Shown in pieces: positions 50,738 through 61,440 of a stretch of DNA of 64,000 nucleotides. This DNA is from Mesorhizobium sp. SOD10 (GTDB taxonomy: Bacteria; Pseudomonadota; Alphaproteobacteria; Rhizobiales; Rhizobiaceae). Below the pieces are notes generated by a model. The model saw only the letters and a program-made list of their open reading frames with translations. It was not told where the DNA came from and ran no database searches. The translations under genes were made by a program, and so were the position numbers. Location of the stretch: assembly GCA_000824805.1 (NCBI GenBank), contig CCNA01000020.1, forward strand, positions 1-64,000. The letters run 5' to 3'. The stretch's first letter is position 1, and each line of letters starts with the position of its first letter.

Positions 50738-51637
50738 TCAGCCGCGTGTCACGGCCGCCCGGCGCGGGCGAAACAGGGGGTTGCTGGTGCTGAACAGGCC
50801 CTTGGGCGAGACGATCAGGATGAGCACGAGCACGATGAAGGGGAACCAGTCCGAAGCCTGCGAATTGATGAGCGCGTTGGCGCCTTCGGCGCAGACGCCG
50901 AGCAGCAGGCCGCCGAACATAGCCGCTATCGGCCGCTCGGTACCGCCTCCGATCATCATGGCGATGAAGCCGTAGGTCCCGAACGTATCGCCGAGATAGG
51001 GATTGGCGAAGGTCGAAGGTCCGATGAGCAGGCCCGCGATCCCGGCATAGATCGCGGAGACCGCGAAGGCGACGATGGCGACGACAGTGGTGTTGGCGCC
51101 GATGGCCGATGCCATCTCGGGATCGGCCGCCGTCGCCATGCCGAGCTTGCCGAACAGCGTGTGGCGCCGCACGATCTCGAAGCCGGCGGCAAGCACTGCC
51201 GCGGTGACGATAGCGAGAAGCTGCTGGGCGGTCAGCACGGCGCCGCCGATTGGCAGGCTGATGCCGTTGAGGATCGGCGGGAAAGCTTGCGAGGTCGGGC
51301 CCCAGATATAGGCAGCCGCGTTTTCCACGATCACGGCGAAGCCCAGCGTCGAGACCAGCCAGCCGAAGCTGAAGCGGTTCGACAAAAGGATCGGCCGCAC
51401 CGCGATGACGTAGGAGAGGATGCCGACGACGCATGAGCACGCCACGCCGGCCAGCGCGGCCAGCCAGACCGGATAGCCGGAAGAGGCGAGCTCGGCGGTG
51501 ACCATGACGGTCACCATCATCAGCTGGCCTTGCGCGAAATTGATGATGCAGGTGACGTAGAACGAGATCGCGAGCGCCATGCCGATCAGACCGTAGATCG
51601 ATCCTATCGCTACTCCGCTCAACACGAATTGCAGCAC
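50738..51637 (-). CDS. livH: Branched-chain amino-acid-type ABC transporter permease
   Basis: 299 aa when started at GTG 51635-51637, which has GAGAGGGGAA before it and gives VLQFVLSGVAIGSIYGLIGM, the usual LivH opening. The frame runs 43 codons upstream without homology. Other motifs: INFAQGQLMMVTVMVTAELA, TLGFAVIVENAAAYIWGP and FIAMMIGGGTERPIAAMFGG. Eight bases before the fused gene. Forms the channel with the permease half of the fusion. Confidence 0.9.
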   Translation of the reverse strand: MLQFVLSGVAIGSIYGLIGMALAISFYVTCIINFAQGQLMMVTVMVTAELASSGYPVWLAALAGVACSCVVGILSYVIAVRPILLSNRFSFGWLVSTLGFAVIVENAAAYIWGPTSQAFPPILNGISLPIGGAVLTAQQLLAIVTAAVLAAGFEIVRRHTLFGKLGMATAADPEMASAIGANTTVVAIVAFAVSAIYAGIAGLLIGPSTFANPYLGDTFGTYGFIAMMIGGGTERPIAAMFGGLLLGVCAEGANALINSQASDWFPFIVLVLILIVSPKGLFSTSNPLFRPRRAAVTRG

Positions 51638-52202
51638 TGCTGGCTTTCCCCTCTCCTCCGGCGGCGTCGCCTCCTCAGCCGGCTTGATCGCCTCGCGGGA
51701 GACGCTTCCGTCGGATAGCCGCCCCGGTTCAGTTGTGAACCGTCGGGCCGGGGTTCCATGTCGCAATATCCAGCTTTGGCATGCTGCGCCGGTGCCAAAA
51801 ACCTAGTCGAAAGTGACCGTCCCGAAATAGCTGATGCGAGTGACATAACAGCTATGAGCGCAGCGATTGGAGGGCGTTTCGGAACGGTGAAACGCGGGGC
51901 GACGAGATCGTGTTTCCACGTATGGGCGAACCAAGTCGCTCGGACCTAAAAACTAAATAAAACTAGGAGTTTAGAACGAAAATAGAGCTCTTCTCCGGCC
52001 GCATCGATAGTCGTGCTTGGCCGGCTTCTCCAGTGGCATTTGCAAGGTCGCTGAACCGGCTCCGGGGCGCTGGCGCTCGCGTTGACAAGGCCGGGCAACG
52101 GGATAGCAAAATCCACCACCGAGAGGGCGCGGGATGCGCAGGGCAAATTGAGCGATCGGGTTGTCGGTTCGTGCCCACCGTTCGCAGGGAGGGAAATCAG
52201 AC
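51638..52202. promoter_or_regulatory. Divergent control region of the Liv-type importer
   Basis: 565 bases between the livH-type gene and the binding-protein gene, without a supported gene. It contains the inverted repeat ATAGCTG (51827-51833) and CAGCTAT (51849-51855) separated by 15 bases, a spacing that would suit a LysR-type or dimeric regulator. The right arm lies in ATAACAGCTATG (51845-51856), which occurs again, base for base, at 54412-54423. No regulator gene adjoins it. Confidence 0.45.
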
Positions 52203-53369
52203 ATGAGAAAACGCGCGACGACTTCCGCGATGTTGCTGGCCACGACGGCATTCTGGGGGCTCGGCGTCCAGGCCGGCGCGGCGGACGAATATCTCATCGG
52301 CCTGATCGCAGGAACGACCGGCGCCTATGGTTCGACCGGCATCGCCACGGTGAACGGCTCGCAGATGGCGGTCGATGAGGTCAACGCTGCCGGTGGTGTC
52401 GACGGCCACACCTTCAAGCTCGACCCGCACAACGACAATGCGTCGGCCACGCTGTCCGGCCAGCTCTATGAGAAGCTGATATCGCAGGGCGCGATCGCCA
52501 TTGCCGGCTCGCCGGACACCGGCCCGGTCACGGCGCAGCTGGCGCAGCGCCACAAGTTCCCGACCATCGGCGTCGTCGACGATGGCGGCCTGACCGTCAA
52601 TCCGGACGGCCCGACCAGCCCGCCCAATCCGTGGGTCTTCGACTTCGGCCTCAACACCTTCGCCTGGGGCGAAAAGATCGGCCAGCATGCGTTGAAGCAC
52701 TGCCCCGACGGTCTCGCGGTGCTGCATGATCCATCCACCTACGGGCAAGGCGGTCTGTTCGGCATCCAGCTTGCCTATGACAAGGCCGGCAAGAAGATCG
52801 CCATGGATCACACCATCACCGAGAACTGGTCGACGGGCGCGACCGCCGGACTGATGCCGGAAGTCAACGCCATCAAGGCGGCGGGCATCAAATGCGTCGA
52901 CGTGTGGCTGACGCCGCAGGATCAGGCGGCCTTTGTGCAGGACCTGCATTCGATCGGCTATGACGCCATCGTCTACGGCAATGACGAAACCAATGCCGAC
53001 GACACCTACTCGAAGCTGGCCGGCGACCTTGCCGACGGGACGATCACCGCGATGCTGACGACGGAACTGCATCCGGGCCCGGAGCTTCTGGCTTTCAAGG
53101 ATGCCTACAAGAAGAAGTTCAACGTCGACGCCACGCCCTTCTCTGCCGGCGCCTACGACAGCATCAAGATGCTGGCGCAGGTCATCAAGGACGTGAAGTC
53201 GACAAAGCCGGAAGACCTGCAGAAAGGCTTCAACGCGGTCCAGGGCTTCAAGGGCATGACCGGCACCATCGGCTTTACCGAGCAGAGCCACATTACCATC
53301 ACGGCCGAGCAGGTGACGCTGGTCAAATACGACGCCAAGAGCAAGACCTGGGTCGAAGTCACCGACTGA
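52203..53369 (+). CDS. Liv-type ABC transporter substrate-binding protein (Peripla_BP_6)
   Basis: 388 aa. Signal peptide from MRKRATTSAMLLATTAFWGL to about QAGAAD. Mature part begins EYLIGLIAGTTGAYGSTGIA, with VDEVNAAGGVDGHTFKLDPH, IAIAGSPDTGPVTAQLAQRH and GYDAIVYGNDETNADDTY, the type I Liv-binding fold. GGGAGGGAAA precedes the ATG. It stands opposite its membrane genes, sharing the divergent control region. Substrate not predictable. Confidence 0.9.
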   Translation: MRKRATTSAMLLATTAFWGLGVQAGAADEYLIGLIAGTTGAYGSTGIATVNGSQMAVDEVNAAGGVDGHTFKLDPHNDNASATLSGQLYEKLISQGAIAIAGSPDTGPVTAQLAQRHKFPTIGVVDDGGLTVNPDGPTSPPNPWVFDFGLNTFAWGEKIGQHALKHCPDGLAVLHDPSTYGQGGLFGIQLAYDKAGKKIAMDHTITENWSTGATAGLMPEVNAIKAAGIKCVDVWLTPQDQAAFVQDLHSIGYDAIVYGNDETNADDTYSKLAGDLADGTITAMLTTELHPGPELLAFKDAYKKKFNVDATPFSAGAYDSIKMLAQVIKDVKSTKPEDLQKGFNAVQGFKGMTGTIGFTEQSHITITAEQVTLVKYDAKSKTWVEVTD

Positions 53370-53384
53370 TGCTTCAAAAGCATG

Positions 53385-53411
53385 AGGGCCGGTTCCGATC
53401 GGACCGGCCCT
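53385..53411. terminator. Hairpin between convergent genes
   Basis: AGGGCCGGT, loop TCCGATCGG, ACCGGCCCT; a short T-rich stretch follows on the plus strand. It lies 15 bases after the binding-protein stop and 22 before the MBL stop. Confidence 0.65.
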
Positions 53412-53433
53412 TATCCGTTTCTGTTGCCTGTTC

Positions 53434-54306
53434 TCAGAGCTGAACCAGCCAGGCTTCAGGCACCAGGCGGTAGCCGTCCCCGGCCTTCACCAGATGTGCG
53501 AAACCGGGCAAATGCAGATGCCCGCCTGTGACGAGCAGCCGCTCGTTGGCGACATGCTCGAAGATCTTGCGGCGATTCTGATGCGCCAGCGCTTCGTCGA
53601 CGTCGAATTCGCTGGTGACCTGGGGCCGCGGAATCTGGATCTCCGGCACGTGCACCGTGTCGCCCCACATCACCAGCGTCTCGCCGGCCGAGTCGAGCTG
53701 ATAGCCGCTGTGGCCGGGCGTATGTCCAGGCAGCGGGAGTTGCCTGATGCCCGGCACCACTTCCCCGCCCTCGGCGGGATGGAAATGACCCCGATAGCTG
53801 GACAGCAGGGCATCGGCCGAACCGGTATAAGGCCGCGCCGCGGGTGACCTTTCACGCTTCTCGGGATTGGACCAGAAGTCGAGATCATCCCGGTGGACGA
53901 TGACCTCAGCCCGCGGAAAGAGCGGCTTGCCCGATCTGTCCATCAGGCCGCTCGAATGATCGGGATGGATATGGGTGAGCAGGACGGTGTCGAAGTCCGT
54001 CGGCTTGAAGCCGGCGGCCTCGAGATTCTGCGGCAAGAGGCCCATGGAGTAGACCGTGGTCGACCCGCCGCCGGCGTCGACCAGGACGGTGTTTTTGCCG
54101 GTTTCGATCACGAAGGCGTTGACGGTGAGGCGCGGCTCCGTGTGCCGGAACTGCTCGCGCATCAGGCCTTCCATGTCGCCGCGCTCGGTTCCGCGCAGGA
54201 TGGCCACGCTGATGTCGAGAAAGCCGTCATTGATGACGGTGACCATGGCATCCCCCACTCGGCGTCTATAGACCCCCGGCGTCTGTTTGCGCGGCTCGTC
54301 CGTCAT
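53434..54306 (-). CDS. MBL-fold metallo-hydrolase, third copy
   Basis: 290 aa. HIHPDH at 112-117 (Pro in place of the usual Phe or Ala), later LPLPGHTPGHSGYQL and VMWGDTVHVPEIQ. The order is that of the lactonase/quorum-quenching and methyl-parathion-hydrolase branch. Of two adjacent ATGs, 54304-54306 keeps a better distance from GGGAGGAA. It faces the fifth importer operon across a 338-base divergent region. A lactone or ester substrate is inferred. Confidence 0.87.
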   Translation of the reverse strand: MTDEPRKQTPGVYRRRVGDAMVTVINDGFLDISVAILRGTERGDMEGLMREQFRHTEPRLTVNAFVIETGKNTVLVDAGGGSTTVYSMGLLPQNLEAAGFKPTDFDTVLLTHIHPDHSSGLMDRSGKPLFPRAEVIVHRDDLDFWSNPEKRERSPAARPYTGSADALLSSYRGHFHPAEGGEVVPGIRQLPLPGHTPGHSGYQLDSAGETLVMWGDTVHVPEIQIPRPQVTSEFDVDEALAHQNRRKIFEHVANERLLVTGGHLHLPGFAHLVKAGDGYRLVPEAWLVQL

Positions 54307-54644
54307 CATTTCCTCCCGGTGCAGAAGGCGCTTTAGCGCCTTCGTCTGTCGGTCAGCAGTTTTGCGTGATTGGCAAGGCGGAGTGAAGTGACGAGGCTGT
54401 GCAGAATCCGGATAACAGCTATGGCGCTTTTCGCATGGCAGGCCCTGCCGAACGCGCCGGCCTTCAGCTCCCGCAGTTCCGCCCGATGCGGCGCGCATGC
54501 CCGATCCAGCATGAAACATAACTGATATTCCCTGGGCGGATATGTCTTGAGCCAGCCAAAAAGGGGATGGTCGCCGGCAGCAAAAGCAGGTCGCGAAGGG
54601 GGTTCGCGACCGGGCCGGCAAGGCCTGGTTCGGGAGGTGGCACA
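54307..54644. promoter_or_regulatory. Divergent control region with two candidate sites
   Basis: Between the MBL gene and the fifth importer. A perfect hairpin GAAGGCGCT-TT-AGCGCCTTC lies at 54324-54343, 18 bases before the MBL start. ATAACAGCTATG at 54412-54423 is identical to 51845-51856 in the preceding importer's control region. Nothing codes here. Confidence 0.45.
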
Positions 54645-55622
54645 ATGGCCAAGGCGCGGTTGTCGCAGGAGGGCGTGGTGTTCGCGCTCGCCGTCGCGCT
54701 GTTCGTGGTTTTTGCCGCCACGCTGAACAACTTCCTCACCGCGGGCAATCTGATCGCGCTGGTGCGCAGCGTCTCCATCCTTGGCATATTGGGCCTCGGC
54801 ATGGGGCTGGTCGTCATCGGCCGCGGCATCGACCTCGCCATGGTGGCGACCATGGTGGTGTCGCTGTCCTGGGTGCTTTCGATGGCGCAGTCGGGCACGC
54901 CGTTCGACACGGCCCTGGTCTACGGCGCCCTGCTGGCGCTGGCCATCGGCCTGGCCAGCGGCATCCTCATCGCCTACGCCGACATTCCCGCCATCTTCAC
55001 GACACTCGCGATGGGCCTCGTGATGTATGGCTCGGGACGCGCCTTCCTGTTCCAGATCGACGTTCAGAATTCGCCTGCCGGCGTCGGCTGGTTCGACTTC
55101 CTCGGGCAGGGGGCTTTCCTCGGCCTGCCGATGCCCATTGTGGCCTTCGCGGTGCTGGCTGCGCTGGTCGCGCTTGTGCTGATGCGCACGCGCTTCGGCC
55201 GCTTCGTCTATGCGGCCGGTGACAATGCGCTCGCCGCGCGCATCACCGGCCTGCCGCTGCGTCCGTTGATCGTGGCGCAATATGTGATCAGCGCCCTGAT
55301 CGCCTTCCTCGCCGGCGTGGTGATGGCCGCCGCCGTCTCGGGAATGAGCACCCGCGTTTACAACTCGACGATGATCTACGACGTGCTGCTGGTCGTCGTG
55401 CTCGGCGGCATCAGCCTCAGCGGCGGCCGCGGCAGTGTGCGCAACGTGCTGGTGGGAACGCTGCTGGTCGGCGTGCTGCTCAACGGCATGACCATCCTCG
55501 ACATCACCTACACGACGCAGAACCTCATCAAGAGCCTGATCCTGCTGCTCGCCATCACGGTCGATAGCTTCATCAACCCGAGGGACGAGCAGACTTCGCA
55601 ACAGAGCCAGGGCGACATCTGA
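54645..55622 (+). CDS. Sugar-type ABC transporter permease (RbsC family)
   Basis: 325 aa. LGLGMGLVVIGRGIDLAMVA, YADIPAIFTTLAMGLVMYG, GDNALAARITGLPLRPLIVA and VVLGGISLSGGRGSVRNVLV are family motifs. ATG 54645 has GGGAGG nine bases upstream; the frame extends 26 codons without homology. It is the first gene of the operon, which is unusual since the binding protein usually leads. Confidence 0.92.
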   Translation: MAKARLSQEGVVFALAVALFVVFAATLNNFLTAGNLIALVRSVSILGILGLGMGLVVIGRGIDLAMVATMVVSLSWVLSMAQSGTPFDTALVYGALLALAIGLASGILIAYADIPAIFTTLAMGLVMYGSGRAFLFQIDVQNSPAGVGWFDFLGQGAFLGLPMPIVAFAVLAALVALVLMRTRFGRFVYAAGDNALAARITGLPLRPLIVAQYVISALIAFLAGVVMAAAVSGMSTRVYNSTMIYDVLLVVVLGGISLSGGRGSVRNVLVGTLLVGVLLNGMTILDITYTTQNLIKSLILLLAITVDSFINPRDEQTSQQSQGDI

Positions 55623-55653
55623 ACAAAGCTTTGCAATCCAACGGGAGGAAACC

Positions 55654-56658
55654 ATGAAATTCAGAACTATCCTGGCGGCCGGGCTCATGGCACTCGGCCT
55701 CGCGGGGGCCGCTCACGCCGATGACGGTCTCGACAATCCGTCGCGCAATCCGTTCTACGATGGTCTCAAAGGCAAGCGCGTCGTCTTCATTCCGCTGGCC
55801 ATGGGCTTTGACCTGACGGAAGGCTGGGCCGCCATCATGCGCAAGCAGGCGGCCGATCTCGGCTACACGCTCGAGATCCGCGACCCGAACTGGAGCACCG
55901 ACGCCGGCACCCGGGCGCTGACGGCGCTGATCGCCGAAAAGCCCGACCTGATCATCGCCCACAATCCGGATGTCCAGTCCTATGCGCGCCTGCTGAAGCG
56001 CGCCATGGACGCCGGCATCAAGGTGATCCAACTCAACCTGGAATCGGTCGTGCCGACCGACGCCTATGTCGGCGCCGATTGGTCGCGCGTCGGCTATATC
56101 GAGGCGGACGCGCTGGTGAAGCAGTGCGGCACGGGATCGGGCAAGTCCGGCAAGATCGCGATCATCCGCGGCCAGCCGACCGCGGCGTCGGATCTCTACG
56201 AGCTCTATGCCTACAAGCAGACGTTCGCCAAGGATCCGGCGATCAAGATCGTGTCCGAGCAGGCTGCCCAGTACGATCCCGCCAAGGCGCGCGCCATCAT
56301 GGAGACAGTGCTGCAGCAGCATCCGGACCTGTGCGGCGTGGTCGGCAACTGGGACAACCAGGATGTCGGCGCGGGCGCCGCCATCCAGGCGGCGGGCAAG
56401 GCCAATGACGTCTATGTCGTGACGTCAGGCGGCGGCAACCAGATCGGCTGCGACAACATCCAGAAAGGGCTTCTGGACCTGATCATCAGCTATGACGTTC
56501 CGCTGCAGGGCAACGCGATCAACCAGCAGATCGTCCAGACGCTGCTGTCGCCCGCCAAGGCCGGCGAATCGAAGACCTCGTACTACACGCCGCTGACGCT
56601 GCTGACCAAAGACAATATCGGCCCGCGCACCTGCTGGTCGCTCGACCAGTTGAAGTAA
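55654..56658 (+). CDS. Sugar-type ABC transporter substrate-binding protein
   Basis: 334 aa. Sec signal MKFRTILAAGLMALGLAGAA with cleavage near AHA|DD. Peripla_BP_4-type segments: KRVVFIPLAMGFDLTEGWAA, LIAEKPDLIIAHNPDVQSYA, GKIAIIRGQPTAASDLYELY and YVVTSGGGNQIGCDNIQKG. GGGAGGAAACC precedes the ATG. It contains several Cys (CGTGSGKSG, PDLCGV, GCDN) that may form a disulfide. Ligand unknown. Confidence 0.88.
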   Translation: MKFRTILAAGLMALGLAGAAHADDGLDNPSRNPFYDGLKGKRVVFIPLAMGFDLTEGWAAIMRKQAADLGYTLEIRDPNWSTDAGTRALTALIAEKPDLIIAHNPDVQSYARLLKRAMDAGIKVIQLNLESVVPTDAYVGADWSRVGYIEADALVKQCGTGSGKSGKIAIIRGQPTAASDLYELYAYKQTFAKDPAIKIVSEQAAQYDPAKARAIMETVLQQHPDLCGVVGNWDNQDVGAGAAIQAAGKANDVYVVTSGGGNQIGCDNIQKGLLDLIISYDVPLQGNAINQQIVQTLLSPAKAGESKTSYYTPLTLLTKDNIGPRTCWSLDQLK

Positions 56659-56681
56659 GCCGGGGCAAGTCAATCAGCATC

Positions 56682-58799
56682 ATGTCCAGCGACACCTTAG
56701 CGTCTCTGCGCTCGCGCTTTCTCCCCGATCATCTGATCGGGGAGATCATGTCCAAGCGATGGATCGACAACGCCATCCCGTTCACCGCGCTGGTGCTCAC
56801 GGTGCTGGTGATGGGATCGGTCATTCCCGATTTCCTGTCGCTCTCCAGCCTGTCGGATCTGGCCCGCCAGTTCGCCGAATTCGGGCTTGTCGTCCTGGCG
56901 CTCACCGTTGTCATGATTTCTGGCGGCATCGACCTCTCGGTGGCTTCGGTCTTCTCGCTTGCCGTCCTATTCTCGCTCATCGGCGTGAATGTCTACGAGA
57001 TGCCGGTACCGGCGGTTCTCGCCGGCATTCTCGGCATGGGCATGGTTTGCGGCGCCATCAACGGCGTGCTGATCGGCTATCTGCGGCTGCGCGCCTTCCT
57101 GACCACACTGGTAAGCCTGATCATCTTCCGCTCGCTCTATGAGATTGTCTTCGTGCGCATGTCCACCTCGATCATGTCGGGGTTCTCGATGTCGGATCTG
57201 TGGGTGTTCATCGGCGAAGGCACGCTGCTCGGTATTCCGGTGTCGCTGGTGATCACGCTGATCATCGCGCTCGCCTGGCATCTGGTGCTGTCGCGCATGC
57301 GGCCCGGCTGGCGGCTGACGGCCGTCGGCGGGGCGCGGCGCTCGGCCTTCAACGCCGGCATCAACGTGCGCTTCATGGTGTTCCTCACCTATGTCGCCTC
57401 GAGCACCATGTGCGCGCTCGCCGGCTTCCTGTTCGCCGCCCGCCTCGGCAGCACGGGATCCGACACCGGCGTCGGCCTGGAGGTGCAGGCGCTGACCGCC
57501 GCCGTGCTCGGCGGCACCGCCATCGGTGGCGGCCGAGGCTCCGTCGCCAAGGCCATCATCGGCAGCCTTCTCGTGCTCATGCTGACCAACGGCCTGATCA
57601 ATCTCGGCATCAGCGGGCCGATCACCTCGACGATCCTAGGGGCGATTCTTTTGCTCGCCGTCTTCGTCGACATGCGCTGGCAGAAGCACCGCCACCGCAT
57701 CCTCGCCAAGGTCTATGTGTCGCCCGCCTATCTGGCGCTGCCGCCGTCGCCGCAAGTCGATGCGCCCGGCTCGCCCTATGTGCTCAACGACCGGCTGCGC
57801 TCCGTCGAGATCATCGGCCTCGGCGAGATCGAAGGGCCGGAGGACGTCATCCTCGATCGCGACGACAATCTCTATTGCGGCACGCGCCACGGCGACATCG
57901 TGCGCTTCTTCGGTCCCGACCATAAGCGTTCCGAGGTGTTCGCGCATATCGGCGGCCATCCGCTCGGCATGGCCTTCGACAAGGCCGGCAATCTGCTCGT
58001 CTGCATCGGCGGCATGGGGCTTTTCCAGGTGGCGCCTGACAAGACGGTCACCAAGCTGACCGACGAGACGAACCGCAGCTGGTTCTCGGTGGTGGACGAT
58101 TCGCGCCTTCGTCTGGCCGACGACGTCGATGTCGCGCCGGACGGCCGCATCTATTTCAGCGAGGCGACCATCCGCTACGAGCAGGAGGACTGGGCGACCG
58201 ACGCGCTCGAGAGCCGGGCGAGCGGGCGCATCATCTGCTACGACCCCCGCACCGGCAGGACGCACACGGAAATTCCGAAGCTGGTGTTCGCCAACGGCGT
58301 CGCCATGTGCCCCGACGGGCAATCCTTCATGTTCGCCGAGAGCTGGACCTGCTCGATCAGCCGATACTATTTCGACGGCCCGAAGACGGGCAGGACCGAG
58401 AAGGTTATCTCCAACCTTCCGGGCTATCCGGACAACATCAACCGCTCTTCCGACGGCAATTACTGGCTAGCGCTGCTCGGCATGCGCGGACCCGCGCTCG
58501 ATCTGGCGCTGCGCATGCCGGGCTTCCGCAAGCGCATGGCCCGCCGCGTCGCGCCGGACCAATGGCTCTACCCCAACATCAACACCGGCTGCGTGGTGAA
58601 GTTCAACGAGAAGGGCGAGATCCTCGACAATCTCTGGGACCTTGGCGGCCTCAACCATCCCATGATCACTTCGATGCGCGAGCATCGCGGCTGGCTCTAT
58701 CTCGGCGGCGTCTCCAACAATCGCATCGGCCGCTACCGCTTGCCCGATGCCGACCCGAACTGGTGCGCGCAGGACGCCTATTGGGGCGCCCGCTCATGA
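56682..58799 (+). CDS. ABC permease fused to an SMP-30/strictosidine-synthase-like beta-propeller
   Basis: 705 aa in one uninterrupted frame. Residues 1-330 are a complete RbsC-type permease (VLALTVVMISGGIDLSVASV, RLRAFLTTLVSLIIFRS, GGARRSAFNAGINVRFMVFL, VLGGTAIGGGRGSVAKAIIG). After a linker (330-380) comes a beta-propeller: GEIEGPEDVILDRDDNLYCG, GGHPLGMAFDKAGNLLVCIG, LADDVDVAPDGRIYFSEATI, VFANGVAMCPDGQSFMFAES and PDNINRSSDGNYWLALLG. The C-terminus of such permeases is cytoplasmic, so the hydrolase part should sit at the inner mouth of the channel. The next gene is another propeller and overlaps by four bases. Confidence 0.93.
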   Translation: MSSDTLASLRSRFLPDHLIGEIMSKRWIDNAIPFTALVLTVLVMGSVIPDFLSLSSLSDLARQFAEFGLVVLALTVVMISGGIDLSVASVFSLAVLFSLIGVNVYEMPVPAVLAGILGMGMVCGAINGVLIGYLRLRAFLTTLVSLIIFRSLYEIVFVRMSTSIMSGFSMSDLWVFIGEGTLLGIPVSLVITLIIALAWHLVLSRMRPGWRLTAVGGARRSAFNAGINVRFMVFLTYVASSTMCALAGFLFAARLGSTGSDTGVGLEVQALTAAVLGGTAIGGGRGSVAKAIIGSLLVLMLTNGLINLGISGPITSTILGAILLLAVFVDMRWQKHRHRILAKVYVSPAYLALPPSPQVDAPGSPYVLNDRLRSVEIIGLGEIEGPEDVILDRDDNLYCGTRHGDIVRFFGPDHKRSEVFAHIGGHPLGMAFDKAGNLLVCIGGMGLFQVAPDKTVTKLTDETNRSWFSVVDDSRLRLADDVDVAPDGRIYFSEATIRYEQEDWATDALESRASGRIICYDPRTGRTHTEIPKLVFANGVAMCPDGQSFMFAESWTCSISRYYFDGPKTGRTEKVISNLPGYPDNINRSSDGNYWLALLGMRGPALDLALRMPGFRKRMARRVAPDQWLYPNINTGCVVKFNEKGEILDNLWDLGGLNHPMITSMREHRGWLYLGGVSNNRIGRYRLPDADPNWCAQDAYWGARS

Positions 58800-59886
58800 T
58801 CGCCGCCATCTGGAAAGCCTGGGCCAATTTTCGCGGCTTCGATCTCACCGGCAGCACCGTGCCGCCGATGGACGGACCGTTGCGGCCGAACGCGAAGCTG
58901 GACGCAATGCCCGTGCTGATGCAGCTCGGCGGCGTCGACAATCTCACGGCCGCGCATGACGGGATGCTCTGCTCTTCCGGCAACGATCTGCTGACGCTGT
59001 CGACCGCCGGCAATGCCTCGCAATTCGAGCTGAGCGCGCGTTGTCCGATGGACGGGCCGGTGACCAGCATCGCCGCCTTGAGCGAAAACCTGGCGATCGC
59101 GGTCGAAGGACGGGGAATTCTCCTGGAAAGTCCCGGCGCCGCCTCGCGGCCTCTGGCCGTCCAAGGCCTCAATCCCTCCTGCGTGACCGCCATGGTCTTC
59201 GCCGACCCAACGACATTGTTCGTTGCCGTCGGATCGGATCGCCACGCGGCGAGCGAATGGAAGCGCGACCTGATGACGAAGTCGGCAAGCGGCTCGGTCT
59301 GGCGCATCGACACCGGCAGCGGCCGCGCCGAACAGCTTCTCGGCGGGCTGGAATTCGCGGCCGGCCTGGCGCTTTCGGGAAAGGACATCTTCGTCGCCGA
59401 GGCGTGGCGGCATCGCGTCCTTGCGCTGGCGGGCGGCTCCCAACCCCGCGTCGCGCTTGCGGCCTTGCCGGCCTATCCAGGCCGCATGACGCCATCGGCT
59501 TCGGGCGGCTTCTGGCTGGCGATGTTCGCGCCGCGCAATCCGCTGGTTGAATTCGTGCTCAAGGAGGACGAATACCGGCGCCGCATGGTCGACACCATCG
59601 ACCCGGCCTACTGGATCGCGCCGGCGCTGGTGACCGGAAAGAGCTTTCTCGAGCCAATCCAGGGCGGCGCCCGCAAGAAGCTCAACATGCTGAAGCCTTG
59701 GTCGCCGACATGGTCGACCGGCCTGGTGGTGCGGTGCGACGACCGCATGGCCATGCTGCGCAGCTACCAGAGCCGTGCCGATGGCGATGTCCATGGCGTG
59801 ACGTCGCTCTGCGAGACCGGCGGCAGGCTGATCGCCGGCGCCAAGGGCTCGGGCAAGATCGTGGCAATCGACGACGAGACGGCGGC

Positions 59887-59890
<4 letters not shown>
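58796..59890 (+). CDS. SMP-30/strictosidine-synthase-like beta-propeller protein
   Basis: 364 aa. It lacks a signal peptide. Propeller blades are seen in NLTAAHDGMLCSSGNDLLTL, LEFAAGLALSGKDIFVAEAW, YPGRMTPSASGGFWLAMFAP and VTSLCETGGRLIAGAKGSGK. It resembles the domain fused to the preceding permease, but the metal-ligand Asn and Asp positions are less well kept, so a binding or partner role is possible. It is translationally coupled to both neighbours (ATGA at each end). Confidence 0.8.
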
Positions 59891-61380
<1,490 letters not shown>

Positions 61381-61440
61381 ACAGGTCGGTCAGCCGGTTG
61401 GCAACCCTAAGCGACGGCCAGGGCCGCCGTTGGTCCGGAC

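Noticed and set aside
49020..50975. 651-codon plus-strand frame over the fused Liv gene
   Set aside because: Extremely charged composition and no motifs; the opposite strand is a clear permease-ATPase.
56682..58799. Permease-propeller fusion as a frameshift or missing stop artefact
   Set aside because: The frame is continuous through a linker of normal composition and both flanking genes overlap it by coupled start/stop codons.
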